Shown piece after piece: positions 15,285-23,633 of a stretch of 48,438 nucleotides of DNA. The stretch is from positions 1-48,438 of the IMG/VR virus record IMGVR_UViG_3300021440_000034, one strand, 5' to 3'. The DNA comes from a virus. Position 1 is the first letter of the stretch. Each line of letters begins with the position of its first letter. The notes under the pieces were generated by a model that worked only from the letters and a program-made list of their open reading frames with translations, made no database searches and was not told the origin of the DNA. The translations under genes and the position numbers were made by a program.

Positions 15285-15662
15285 TCACCCGAGGGAGTAG
15301 GTGTGCTTGTCGGAGACGATGACGTTGCCACCTGCCCCTGAGTAGCGCGCCATGATGCGGACCTGTCGGAGCTGCGAGGCCTCGACGAAGAAGGGGCGCT
15401 CCTCACCATCGGCGAGAGGCGCGAAGAGCTGGCCCTCGTTGACGCCCACCAGCGGGAACGGACTGGAGCTGCTGCCCCACCTGCTCTCCAGCCACACCAC
15501 AAGCGTCTGCCCGTCGCCGCTGACGTTCTTGATGGTGCCGTCGTAGCCACCCGCCTTGATGATGGTGTTCCAGCCGCTGATCATCGTGTCGGTGTTGTTG
15601 CAGTGAATCGACACGCCGTCGTGGATGACGTGCTCTGAGATGAGGCCGCCTGTCATCGCCAT
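15285..15662 (-). CDS. Structural-module protein, unknown
   Basis: A 125-residue beta-rich protein: MISGWNTIIKAGGYDGTIKNVSGDGQTLVVWLES, then EERPFFVEASQLRQVRIMARYSG, ending IVSDKHTYSLG. It has no signal peptide, unlike its downstream neighbours. It lies between portal-MuF and fibre-like genes, close to where head decoration proteins are found. Family not recognised. Confidence 0.6.
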   Translation of the reverse strand: MAMTGGLISEHVIHDGVSIHCNNTDTMISGWNTIIKAGGYDGTIKNVSGDGQTLVVWLESRWGSSSSPFPLVGVNEGQLFAPLADGEERPFFVEASQLRQVRIMARYSGAGGNVIVSDKHTYSLG

Positions 15663-15665
15663 GGC

Positions 15666-18056
15666 TCAGTCCTCCGAGTCGTCGTCGGCGCCCTTGGGGA
15701 TGTAGACGAGGACGCACCTGCAGTTGCCTCCGCCGTCGCAATCCTTGTTGGGAGGCAGCATCGCATCGTGCTCCGCGGAGTCGAAGTCGGCCTCCTCTCC
15801 GTCCATGTCCTCGCACGCGCCGCAGGTGTTGCCGTCGAGGATGGCGCTGTACTGCACCCTATCCACGCCTCCCAGCATGGCCGCCGCCTCGTTGCGCCCG
15901 ATGTTGTAGACCTTGGTGAGGGCGGTGCCTGCGTCGGTGCGGAAGGAGGCCGTGTCCATCTGGTCCGTCATCACACGCGACACCACGTCCGTCTCATCGC
16001 CATCGGTGCGCAGCGCGTCGATGCCCTCCTGCTCAAGCTGCCCGTGAAGGCGGCCCACCATCTTCCGTAGCAGGGCGTCCTTGATGTTGTCCAGCACGTC
16101 CTGGGAGTCGACGTCCTCAAGGTCCTCGTTGGCGAAGCGGGCGACGGGGGCCATCGACTGATCGCCGAGGGCGCGCTTCTCGGCCACCTTCTGGGCCTTG
16201 CCCTTCTGCAGCTCCGCCCGCACGTTGCGCTGGCCCTCTGCCCGGCCCGCTTCAACGAACTGGTCGACGAGCTTCTTGATGCGCGTGGTGTCGAGCGGCA
16301 GCGAGGCGAGCGCAGCAGGGTTGCCCGACAGGATGGCCTCATGGATGAGCGGCGCAGCGCGAGTCAGCATCGCCATCACCTCTGGCCTCACTGCGCGCTC
16401 AAAGTCCTTGCGTGCGGTGTTGAGGAAGTAGTCCATCGACTGCAGGTCGAGGACCTTCTCCGCCGGGCGAAGCGGGCGGCCTGGGGCGAAGCTCATCTTG
16501 GTGGGCTTCTTCTGCGGAAAGTCCCCAGTCGGCGGCTTTGGCCCCGCCTTCTGGGTAGCCGAGCCTGGAGGGGGAGGGAGGCCCGGGTTCTCTTTGCCTG
16601 TTGCAAACGGCTGCAACTGAGGCGGCGTTTTCTTGGCGATCTCTTCGTCGCGATCTGACTGTTCGATTGGGGCGAGGCCGATGTCCTCGCGGAACTTGTT
16701 CTCGTCGTCGAGGGTGATGGTGAGGGCGCCTGCAGCCACGAGCGACTGGGCCGCCTGGGCCTTCTCCAGTGGGTTGATCTGCGACTTCTTCGGACTCACC
16801 TTGATGCGCGGGTAGCCCGGCTGTGGCCCCCAGTTTGGCTCGATGAGCTTGCGCCCGAGGCCGGTGTACGGCCTGTCGCCGGTGCCGTTGAGCGTCGACT
16901 CAACCATCGAGATGACGGCCTGGACGTAGCTCATCGCGGTGTCGCTGTGGACCTGCCCAACCGCCCGAGAGCCGCTGCCGCTGCTGCTGCCGAGCATCAA
17001 CTGTTGCGCACCGAGCTGACGGAGAATGAGGTTGCCGAGGCCGTTGTACACCTCAAGAACGTGGTTCTTGTCGGCGCCGCCGCTGAAGATCCACTTCATC
17101 TCCCAGCCACGAGGGAGCACCATCGACATGTTCTCGTGGTAGACGGCGTTGGCGAGGAGCTTCTCCAGCTTGCGGCGCGCCTTGGTTGACAGGTCTGGAG
17201 ACTTGTCGTTCTGAGCCTGCACCGTTGGGATGCCGGCAGCCTCGCGCGTCATGCTGATGCCGATGAGCTTGGCGAGCTGCTCTCGAATCTTGGCCAAGTA
17301 CCAGACGGCCCGAGTGAAGGGGACGCCGCGGTAGTTGTCGCCGGCCCGCTTCCAACTGCAGAGCAACACCTTCCACGCAGGCAGCACGATGTCGCTGCGG
17401 AAGGTGGATCCCTGTTGGCCGATTTGAATGATGGCCTCCAGCTCGCGCGACTGGTCGAGCGGGTCCACTGCTTCCTTCCAGCCGAGGGTGGGGTGGACGG
17501 ACACGGGCAGACGCTCTGCCAGCTTGCGCAGCACGAAGCCGCTGCCGCTGGGCAACGTCTCGTGCTCGCCAAGGCCCAGCACCACCTCGTGGATGGAGTG
17601 GCCGTAGGTGAGGGCGCCGCGGCTCATCTGGTCGAGCAGGTCGGGCCACCGAGGGGCCACGTTCTCCAAGATGTTCCAGCGCACGAAGTCGGCCTGGGCC
17701 TGCGCCAGCTTCTCGTCTGGGTGGTCGGCGTAGGGCTCGACCTCCACGTTGGCGTCGCGGATGGGGGAGCAGATGAAGTCGAGGACGGCCGAGATGTCTG
17801 GGTCCGTCTGGGCGATGCGCTGCCACTCGCCCCACGTCCTGCTCCCGGCGGTGCCGAAGGCTGTCTGGTGGATGAGGCCGGTGTTGGCCTCGACGAGTGG
17901 ATCTCCCCACCAGTTGGTGGTGCCGCTGATGCCGAGGGCCTTGATGGTGGTGGCCGTCTTGGGCACCTCAACCTTAGCGCCGGGTATCAGCGCCGGGGTG
18001 TAGCCTGAGCCAACGGAGAACTTCGTCGAGTTTCGCGCGCTCCGTCGCTTGGCCAT
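15666..18056 (-). CDS. Portal protein fused to MuF-like minor head protein
   Basis: A 796-residue protein, about the sum of two phage proteins. Residues about 40-480 resemble Mu gp29/DUF935 portals: EWQRIAQTDPDISAVLDFICSPI, MSRGALTYGHSIHEVVLG, WKVLLCSWKRAGDNYRGVPF, and HVLEVYNGLGNLILRQLGAQQLMLG. A Pro/Lys-rich linker (about 480-550) follows. The C-terminal part is helical and ends in a MuF/SPP1 gp7-like element (YSAILDGNTCGACEDMDGE...LPPNKDC...GNCRCVLVYIP) with Cys that may bind metal. The portal forms the DNA gate; MuF-like proteins are minor head proteins. A fusion is unusual, since they are usually adjacent genes. No stop or frameshift separates them. Confidence 0.85.
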   Translation of the reverse strand: MAKRRSARNSTKFSVGSGYTPALIPGAKVEVPKTATTIKALGISGTTNWWGDPLVEANTGLIHQTAFGTAGSRTWGEWQRIAQTDPDISAVLDFICSPIRDANVEVEPYADHPDEKLAQAQADFVRWNILENVAPRWPDLLDQMSRGALTYGHSIHEVVLGLGEHETLPSGSGFVLRKLAERLPVSVHPTLGWKEAVDPLDQSRELEAIIQIGQQGSTFRSDIVLPAWKVLLCSWKRAGDNYRGVPFTRAVWYLAKIREQLAKLIGISMTREAAGIPTVQAQNDKSPDLSTKARRKLEKLLANAVYHENMSMVLPRGWEMKWIFSGGADKNHVLEVYNGLGNLILRQLGAQQLMLGSSSGSGSRAVGQVHSDTAMSYVQAVISMVESTLNGTGDRPYTGLGRKLIEPNWGPQPGYPRIKVSPKKSQINPLEKAQAAQSLVAAGALTITLDDENKFREDIGLAPIEQSDRDEEIAKKTPPQLQPFATGKENPGLPPPPGSATQKAGPKPPTGDFPQKKPTKMSFAPGRPLRPAEKVLDLQSMDYFLNTARKDFERAVRPEVMAMLTRAAPLIHEAILSGNPAALASLPLDTTRIKKLVDQFVEAGRAEGQRNVRAELQKGKAQKVAEKRALGDQSMAPVARFANEDLEDVDSQDVLDNIKDALLRKMVGRLHGQLEQEGIDALRTDGDETDVVSRVMTDQMDTASFRTDAGTALTKVYNIGRNEAAAMLGGVDRVQYSAILDGNTCGACEDMDGEEADFDSAEHDAMLPPNKDCDGGGNCRCVLVYIPKGADDDSED

Positions 18057-18099
18057 GGCGCGAAAGTCTCACTCCAACCCACTGCTGGTCAAGTTCAGC

Positions 18100-19665
18100 T
18101 TACAGATCCAGCCCCGCAAGACCAGTGCGTCGCGTCGCTCTTCTGGGCCTACTGCGCACATCCTCGTCTCCGACGGCGCCTCCAAGCAGATCCGAGAGCG
18201 CCCAGACGAGTGCGTCGAGCCTGTCCGGAGATGCCTCACCAGTCTCTGGCGTCCATGTGCAGAGCTGGTCCTCAAGCTCCTCGAACTCAGCTCCAACGTG
18301 AGAGACTTCCTTTGCCTCGTAGGCGGTGGCCACTGGCTCGGCGCGCACACGCTTGCCGCGGCTCGCCCGCACTTCCTTGATGCTGGCGTGCTTGTCGACC
18401 TGTCGGAGGGTGGCGGCGACCATGTCTCCGCCCTGGTTCACCTCAACAATGAACTGGTCTCCCTTCCACTTCGCGAGCAACTCGACAGCCCTGGACGCCC
18501 ATTCGTGCGGCTTGCCTCGCATGGAGGCGTCCTCCAGCACGAAGCAGTGCCCGCGGTCGTCCTTGCCGGCGCAGATGATGCCAGTCTCGTCGCTGTCCTC
18601 CGTCGCGGTGACGGCAGGGTCGATGGCCACGACGATGCGCGTGAGGAGCATCAGGTTGACCGAGTTGACGCGCCGCGCCTCAAGGAGCTTGCGGCTCCAC
18701 AGGGCCCCTGGCGTGTCGTCGAGCAACTCTCCGTCGAGCTGCTCGCGGCCTTCCCTGGTGCCTTTGAGGCGGGCGAGTTCTGCGCGGGTCAGGTCGTTGA
18801 GGTTGTGCCAGTTCTCCGCCGTCTTGCCACGGGTGACGACCACCAGCGGGTCGGCGTGGAGCGCTCGGATCTGCCGGTATGGCTTCGGCGTCGTCGTCAC
18901 CAGCACGCGCCCAGCTCTCTCTGGGGCGGCTGGCCACTTCAACCGGACGACGTAGGGCACCTGTCCCCATGCCGCCAGTCGCTTCGGCCACGCCGCAAGC
19001 TCGTCAGCCCATAGCCAGTGGCCCTGCCAGCCACGCCACTTGTCGGGCTTCTCTGCAGTGAGGCACTTCCAGACGCTCGGCGGTGCACCGGGCTTGGCGT
19101 AGACCTTCCCTTCGGCCTTGCTGGGGATCCAGACGACCCGCCCATCGGCCAGCCACGACTGAGGAAAGCACGAGAGGAGCCCCGACTCTCCCTCCACGCA
19201 GACGCCGCGGGCTGCTTCGATGGTTGGGGCGCCGATGATGCCTCGGCACCCAGGCATCTCCAGTAGGTTCTCCTTCGCCCACTCGGCCCCGCTCTTCGTC
19301 TTGCCGTAGCCTCGGCCTGCCTGAATCAGCCATGTACGCCAGTCGCCGGGTGGTGCCAGCTGCTCGGGGCGGGCCCAGATGCCCCTCCAGTCGCACAGCA
19401 GGAGCTCAGCCTCCTTGGTTGGGAGGTCCTGAAGTGCGTCCTCAACTTCCTGGGGGCTTGCGTGACGCAGCAAGTCGCGCAGCGAGGTGGGATCGTGCTG
19501 CGTCGATGTTGAAGTCTGGGAGAGGGTCCTCCACTCCGCTGCCTTCTTCGCCCTGTCCAACAGGCGCTGCGACTGTGCCTCCACTGCCTGGAGCGACTGC
19601 AGGTGCTTCAGCGCCAGACTCGCCAGCGATGGCGCCGAGTGCTCTCTGTAGGACTGCTGGCTCAT
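18100..19665 (-). CDS. terL: Terminase large subunit
   Basis: A 521-residue packaging motor. Walker A GRGYGKT at 117-123, Walker B WLWADE at 217-222, a TTTPKP coupling-type segment near 256-261, and a RNase-H-like nuclease with IDPA (Asp348) and RLDALVWAL near the end. RPEQLAPPGDWRTWLIQAGRG fits the family start. The ATG at 19665 has GGGAG seven bases upstream but overlaps the small subunit gene by 224 bases. A TTG at 19473 would give only 32 bases of overlap and keep all motifs, so residues 1-64 are uncertain. It cuts and packages DNA into the prohead through the portal. Family confident, start not. Confidence 0.9.
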   Translation of the reverse strand: MSQQSYREHSAPSLASLALKHLQSLQAVEAQSQRLLDRAKKAAEWRTLSQTSTSTQHDPTSLRDLLRHASPQEVEDALQDLPTKEAELLLCDWRGIWARPEQLAPPGDWRTWLIQAGRGYGKTKSGAEWAKENLLEMPGCRGIIGAPTIEAARGVCVEGESGLLSCFPQSWLADGRVVWIPSKAEGKVYAKPGAPPSVWKCLTAEKPDKWRGWQGHWLWADELAAWPKRLAAWGQVPYVVRLKWPAAPERAGRVLVTTTPKPYRQIRALHADPLVVVTRGKTAENWHNLNDLTRAELARLKGTREGREQLDGELLDDTPGALWSRKLLEARRVNSVNLMLLTRIVVAIDPAVTATEDSDETGIICAGKDDRGHCFVLEDASMRGKPHEWASRAVELLAKWKGDQFIVEVNQGGDMVAATLRQVDKHASIKEVRASRGKRVRAEPVATAYEAKEVSHVGAEFEELEDQLCTWTPETGEASPDRLDALVWALSDLLGGAVGDEDVRSRPRRATRRTGLAGLDL

Positions 19666-20059
19666 TCGCGAACTCCCGCTTCAGCCGCTCCAGGGCGGAG
19701 ACCAGCTCTTGCTCGACAACCACATGGACCTTCTGGGCGAACTCGGCCGGCTCCGTCACCGAGGCGACATAGGCCACCCCGCGCCAGTCCTTCTTCTCCT
19801 TCGACTTCGAAAGGATGTCGGCCCGGTAGTACTTCCGGCGCTTTACCCGTGCCTCGGAGAGGGCTGTGAGAAATTCTCGATACTCACCACGGACCTGGGC
19901 CTCGCCTTTGACTCGCCATGAGTTGAAGGTGGCGACGCTGACGCCAGCCAGGACGCAGGCGTCGACGTAGGTGGCCCCCATCACCACCTCGTTGATGATG
20001 GTCTTCATCACCTCGGGGGTGAGTGAGCTGGGACGGCCTGGGCCACGCTTCGAAGCCAT
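19442..20059 (-). CDS. terS: Terminase small subunit
   Basis: A 205-residue DNA-binding protein directly upstream of the large subunit. GRPSSLTPEVMKTIINEV and YVDACVLAGVSVATFNSWRVKG form a helix-turn-helix at about residues 11-52, as in TerS proteins that recognise pac or cos. A helical middle part (YREFLTALSEARVKRRKYYRADIL) would give the ring, and the C-terminus is low complexity. It overlaps the large subunit frame. Size and order are normal. Confidence 0.82.
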   Translation of the reverse strand: MASKRGPGRPSSLTPEVMKTIINEVVMGATYVDACVLAGVSVATFNSWRVKGEAQVRGEYREFLTALSEARVKRRKYYRADILSKSKEKKDWRGVAYVASVTEPAEFAQKVHVVVEQELVSALERLKREFANEPAVLQRALGAIAGESGAEAPAVAPGSGGTVAAPVGQGEEGSGVEDPLPDFNIDAARSHLAARLAASRKPPGS

Positions 20060-20065
20060 GGGGGC

Positions 20066-20257
20066 CTACTTCACCACAGCCTTCGACCGGCGGCTCGCCC
20101 GGTAGGTGGCCTGCGTCTCGCGGAGGCAGGCACCGCATCGGAGGTAGCCGGCGGAGTCCTTCTTTCCGTGCTTTGCGTAGGAGTGGCCTCGGGAGCAGCG
20201 CTTGCGCTTCTCGATGGGGCGGTCGAGGTTGCCCAGGCCTTTGCGGCTGATCATCAC
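20066..20257 (-). CDS. Small Cys/Lys-rich protein, possible zinc ribbon
   Basis: A 63-residue basic protein with CSRGHSYAKHGKKDSAGYLRCGAC (residues about 21-44); C..GH..K...G...CR.C fits a small zinc ribbon, and proteins like this are often encoded near terminases. It starts at GTG 20257 (ATG at 20254 next to it), overlapping the upstream stop. Likely nucleic-acid binding; not proven. Confidence 0.58.
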   Translation of the reverse strand: MMISRKGLGNLDRPIEKRKRCSRGHSYAKHGKKDSAGYLRCGACLRETQATYRASRRSKAVVK

Positions 20258-20610
20258 AGCACCTCGTCAAGGTCGAGGGCGCGCACCACCTTGCCACACC
20301 GGTCACCGTTGATGTTCTGCGTGGGGAAGTAGTCCACCGCCCTCGCACACGCTTCCCTCACCCGCTCGGCTACGGCGCGGAGGCGGGCTTTGTGGTCGAA
20401 GTCGCACGCTGACTCGCGAGCACAGGCGCACCCCCTCCACTCCTCCCTCGGCAGCGCGAGGGCGTTCATACACTCAGCGTATAGTGCCGTGTCCATGTTG
20501 CAGTCGCACGGCTGGCACATCGTCACCAGCGCGCAGTCTCCAGCGTGCCCGATGTAAGGGCCGCACTTCCGCAGCGCCGCCTCAAGGGCCTCTTCTCGGG
20601 TGGTCACCAC
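20254..20610 (-). CDS. Cys-rich protein, unknown
   Basis: A 118-residue protein with a helical start (TTREEALEAALRKCGPYIGH) and a Cys-rich middle (CALVTMCQPCDCN...ECM...GCACARESACDF, residues about 26-70), then a helical KARLRAVAERVREACARAV segment. The high Cys density suggests metal or structural disulfides. Overlapped starts and stops (GTGA) tie it to the neighbours. No family recognised. Confidence 0.52.
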   Translation of the reverse strand: MVTTREEALEAALRKCGPYIGHAGDCALVTMCQPCDCNMDTALYAECMNALALPREEWRGCACARESACDFDHKARLRAVAERVREACARAVDYFPTQNINGDRCGKVVRALDLDEVL

Positions 20611-20807
20611 GCACCCCCATTCAACTGGTCCAAGTCAATGGCGCAGTTGTGCGTGCGTGAGCCATCGCCGTCGCTGACTTGTTGCTGGCCGTACTTCTCT
20701 CCCAAGCGCCACGCGGCAGCCAGCACTCGACGCAGCCGGGCTCTCTCAAGGTCGTTCGCATTCGAGAGGAGTACCTTCATGTCCTCTTTCGGTGTCGGTT
20801 CTTTCAC
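20604..20807 (-). CDS. Small helical protein, unknown
   Basis: A 67-residue protein from GTG at 20807 with a strong AGGAGG site and a GTGA overlap with the upstream gene; a longer frame reaching 20885 has no such site. The middle (NANDLERARLRRVLAAAWRLGEKYGQQQV) is helical. No motif beyond this. Probably real because of the start context. Confidence 0.5.
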   Translation of the reverse strand: MKEPTPKEDMKVLLSNANDLERARLRRVLAAAWRLGEKYGQQQVSDGDGSRTHNCAIDLDQLNGGAW

Positions 20808-21577
20808 GGCTTCTCCTCCTCGGTGGCGGCGAGGGCTTTCTCTGCTGTCGCTGCTGGACATGGCGTGTACATCCCCCGGCACCATGAGCAGGCGTGGCCG
20901 TCATCGCGCTTCGCTAGGATTGAGGCCCCCGGCGTACTGCTCCGCTCGATAGTCGTCAACGCCTCCCTCAACACCTTCACCTTGGCCTCAAGGGCGGCGT
21001 AGCACTTCACGCACGCCCCGCACGGTTGTCCGCTGCACCGCCAAACCCGATGCGAATCTCGCTCGGCGTGAAACTCAGCCAACTCCTTCTCCAGCACGGC
21101 GATGCGCTTCCCGCCCTCTGCACTATTTGCCATCAGGTGGTACGAGAGTTCCTTCTCCAGCGCGGCCACCTTGGCCTTCTCTCGGTCGGTCAAAATGCAC
21201 TGATTCTTGAACGCGCTCTGCGTTACCAAGTACGAGTGCAGCGCATCGGTCACCAGTTCGACCAGCGTCTTGCGTCTTCCGTGCAACGTCGTTGGCTTTG
21301 CACCCCGCAGAACAGCCGCATCGTAGGCGTCTTGAATCTCAGCCCGCGCCTCGTCGCGCTCGCGGATGGCGGCGTCCAATCTGCCTTGCAGTCGGTGCAT
21401 CTCGGCGGTGTCCTGCTCATGCGCAGCCTTCTCGGAGTCGAGACACGTGCACGGCCCCGGCTGGTCGTCGAATGCGGCGCAGTGCGGGTGCAGGTCGGCG
21501 AGGCGGGCGAGGTCTGCCAGTAACTTGTCGCGCTCATCTCGTGTGGCTTCTGCGTTGTCGAGTAGTTTGGAGTTCAT
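20804..21577 (-). CDS. Coiled-coil protein with Cys pairs, unknown
   Basis: A 257-residue, mostly helical protein. Coiled-coil stretches (RDERDKLLADLARLADL; AAHEQDTAEMHRLQGRLDAAIRERDEARAEIQ; KAKVAALEKEL; KRIAVLEKELAEFHAERD) surround Cys pairs (CTC; GQPCGACVKC; HACSWCRGMYTPC). It resembles unannotated phage proteins of the early region that carry zinc knuckles and long helices. Quoted blocks are separate segments of the protein. Function unknown. Confidence 0.58.
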   Translation of the reverse strand: MNSKLLDNAEATRDERDKLLADLARLADLHPHCAAFDDQPGPCTCLDSEKAAHEQDTAEMHRLQGRLDAAIRERDEARAEIQDAYDAAVLRGAKPTTLHGRRKTLVELVTDALHSYLVTQSAFKNQCILTDREKAKVAALEKELSYHLMANSAEGGKRIAVLEKELAEFHAERDSHRVWRCSGQPCGACVKCYAALEAKVKVLREALTTIERSSTPGASILAKRDDGHACSWCRGMYTPCPAATAEKALAATEEEKP

Positions 21578-21876
21578 TGTCCCTTCCTCGCTTTCTTCAG
21601 GGCGGCGACGGCGCGAGACAAGCGCGTGTGCTCTGGGAACATCTGGTTCTCAACTGGCCCATCAATATCGTCGAGAGCCTCCGCAGCCAGCGCCACCTGC
21701 TTGTAGTGGGCAGCCATGGTGTCTTCCTCGACCAGGCGCACACCATGCCTGCACTGCGGACGACAGAGATGCGTGTCGCCGCCGCAGTCCTCTTCTCGGT
21801 CGAACAGGACAACCGTAGGCGCGCCGCCTCCGGTGAAATGAACGTTCGCCCACGCCTCAATCTTCTTCCGTTTCAT
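21574..21876 (-). CDS. Unknown early protein
   Basis: A 100-residue protein starting MKRKKIEAWANVHFTGGGAP at an ATG at 21876 with GGAGG five bases upstream; an upstream in-frame ATG at 21930 lies inside the tRNA-like element and lacks a good site. CGGDTHLCRPQCRHG (residues about 32-46) is a possible metal site. The C-terminus is helical. It overlaps the next gene by ATGA. Confidence 0.56.
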   Translation of the reverse strand: MKRKKIEAWANVHFTGGGAPTVVLFDREEDCGGDTHLCRPQCRHGVRLVEEDTMAAHYKQVALAAEALDDIDGPVENQMFPEHTRLSRAVAALKKARKGQ

Positions 21877-21888
21877 GCTTCCTCCAAC

Positions 21889-21981
21889 CCCGGTCGGGCG
21901 AATCGAACGCCCTGTTCGCCGCGCAACCATGGCCCCGAAACTCGCCTCAGGGCTATGCGCGGTCTGCCACCAGGCACCGGG
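21889..21981 (-). other. tRNA-like element (T-arm plus acceptor), cloverleaf not resolved
   Basis: In a 111-base gap the minus strand has GGGCG-TTCGATT-CGCCC (21912-21896), a perfect five-base T-stem with a consensus T-loop. GACCGGG follows at once and pairs in six of seven positions with CCCGGTG 62 bases upstream of the stem (21981-21975). This is the outline of a class II tRNA of 93 bases. I could not fit a convincing anticodon arm with T33, nor a normal D-arm, so it may be a decayed tRNA, a tRNA mimic, or chance. Confidence 0.28.
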
Positions 21982-21987
21982 AGAACC

Positions 21988-22359
21988 CTACGGTCTCTCC
22001 CAGTCGCTCGGGTCTACTTCGAGATCGCCCCATGTCCTTTTCGTGGATTCGTCGAATGCGCGGCGCACGTTGAAGCCCTTGGCTGCAGCCACTACCTCGA
22101 TGGCTCGCATGGACTCGACGTCTCCTCGCTGACGGGCGCGTTGGAAGACATCGAGCAGCATTGCTGACTCGGCCGCCCGCTCGCTCCTGTCGTCTCTCTT
22201 CTCAAACCACATCAGCCAGCGAGCGAACCAGAAGGCGACGAAGACCGCAGCGAGCAGTGACAGCACCACCAAAAGAACGACCTCGCCCTGGGGGTGGGGC
22301 TCGCATGCGGGAGGGAAGAACTCATCGATGGCGACGACGCGCGCTTCGGCGGGTCCCAT
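21988..22359 (-). CDS. Membrane protein, unknown
   Basis: A 123-residue protein starting MGPAEARVVAIDEFFPPACEP, with one transmembrane helix (about residues 27-47; VVLLVVLSLLAAVFVAFWFA), then a cytoplasmic-type helical part (EKRDDRSERAAESAMLLDVF, then QRARQRGDVESMRAIEVVAA). The start at 22359 is preferred over 22458, since upstream codons belong to the methyltransferase gene in another frame. It follows the ParB-methyltransferase gene with a two-base gap. Function unknown. Confidence 0.58.
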   Translation of the reverse strand: MGPAEARVVAIDEFFPPACEPHPQGEVVLLVVLSLLAAVFVAFWFARWLMWFEKRDDRSERAAESAMLLDVFQRARQRGDVESMRAIEVVAAAKGFNVRRAFDESTKRTWGDLEVDPSDWERP

Positions 22360-22361
22360 GG

Positions 22362-23633
22362 TCAGCCCCCCACCTTCGTGGACTTCCTGCCGGTGAACTT
22401 CTCCCACCGCTGGAGGATGGTCTGGACGTACCTGGGTTCGAGTTCGATGCCGAAGCACCTGCGCCCGGTCTTCTCCGAGGCGATGAACTGCGGCCCGCTG
22501 CCGGCGAATGGCTCAAAGCAGACCTCTCCGCGCTGCAGGTGCTTCACGAGAGGAATCTCGAACAGCCGCGTCGGCTTCGGGGTCGCGTGGTTCAGCTCCT
22601 TGCGCTCGTTCTGCTGCACGCCGTCAATCTCCCACACCGTCGTCTGGGTTCGCTCGCCATTGCCTTCTCCGTAGTCGGGCGGCTGGTTGCCCTTCACCCA
22701 CCCCATGAAGCAGGGCTCGTGGCGCCAGTGGTACTGGCCGCGGCCGAGCAGGAGGGATGGCTTCACCCAGATGATCTGCCGATGGAGCACGACGTTTGCA
22801 GCAGCAGCAGCAGCAGCAAAGAACCCCTGGGTGAGATGTGCGTGCCAGAGGTACCACGCTGCGTCTGGCTTCAGCGCGTGCGCTGAAGCGGCCTTGAACG
22901 CCAGCTCCAAGAACGCCTGGAGTTGCGTGTCACGAAGTTCGTCGTTGGCGATCTTCGCCTTGGCCTTCGGCGCGTTCGCCCTTTCTGAGTTGTCGTAGCT
23001 CACCCCGTACGGAGGGTCAGTGTTCATCAGGCCGGCGCGAACGTCTCCCATCAGCCGCGCCACATCCTCGGGCTTCGTCGAGTCGCCGCAGAGCAGCCGG
23101 TGCTCTCCGAGGACGAACATGTCCCCAGGCTTCACCCACGACGTCTCCGGAACCTCGGGCTGCTCGTCGGGCTCGGGAGGCATCGAGTCGCGGAGGATCT
23201 TGTCCACGTCGTCGCCGTCGTAGCCGGTGCCCAACAACTGCTCGGGGCCAAGCTTTGCGAGGTCGACGAGGATGGACTGCAGCGCAGCGTCGTCCCAGCC
23301 ACCCAGCTCCACCAGCCTGTTGGCAGCGACGATGAAGGCCTCAGCCTCGGCGTCGTCCTTGGAGGACCAGCCGTGCTGTACCGGAACGCACCAGTGCCCT
23401 TCGTGGACCTCAACCCCAGGAGGGAGCGGCTGACCGTCCTTCTCCATCGCCATCAACGTCTCGACGCGCCCATGGCCCGAGACCAGCCGGCCAGTGCGCC
23501 CGTCGACCACCACCGCATCAGCGAAGCCGAAGCGCTTGATGCTCGCCTGGATGGCCCCGACGTCATGGTCCTTCGGGTTGCGGGGGTTGGCAGGAAGTGC
23601 CGACAGCGGGACGTATTCGATTCGGATCTTCAC
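22362..23633 (-). CDS. ParB-like domain fused to DNA methyltransferase
   Basis: A 423-residue protein. The N-terminal ParB/Srx-like part has LPANPRNPKDH (about 13-23) and SGHGRVETL (52-60, the GHR-type motif). A beta-class amino-methyltransferase follows: NTDPPYG (motif IV, DPPY at 206-209) and, near the C-terminus, FEPFAGSG (motif I, 373-380), with IELEPRYV after it. The order IV before I is typical of that class, and DPPY means N6-adenine or N4-cytosine. The GTG at 23633 overlaps the upstream stop and has GGAGG five bases before it; a longer frame to 23900 is rejected. Seven alanines (273-279) come from a GCA repeat. It could protect phage DNA from restriction or mark it. Target sequence unknown. 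Confidence 0.86.
   Translation of the reverse strand: MKIRIEYVPLSALPANPRNPKDHDVGAIQASIKRFGFADAVVVDGRTGRLVSGHGRVETLMAMEKDGQPLPPGVEVHEGHWCVPVQHGWSSKDDAEAEAFIVAANRLVELGGWDDAALQSILVDLAKLGPEQLLGTGYDGDDVDKILRDSMPPEPDEQPEVPETSWVKPGDMFVLGEHRLLCGDSTKPEDVARLMGDVRAGLMNTDPPYGVSYDNSERANAPKAKAKIANDELRDTQLQAFLELAFKAASAHALKPDAAWYLWHAHLTQGFFAAAAAAANVVLHRQIIWVKPSLLLGRGQYHWRHEPCFMGWVKGNQPPDYGEGNGERTQTTVWEIDGVQQNERKELNHATPKPTRLFEIPLVKHLQRGEVCFEPFAGSGPQFIASEKTGRRCFGIELEPRYVQTILQRWEKFTGRKSTKVGG

Noticed and set aside
22798-22818. GCA repeat as a functional microsatellite
   Set aside because: It only encodes seven alanines between strands of the methyltransferase; no other sign of phase variation was found.
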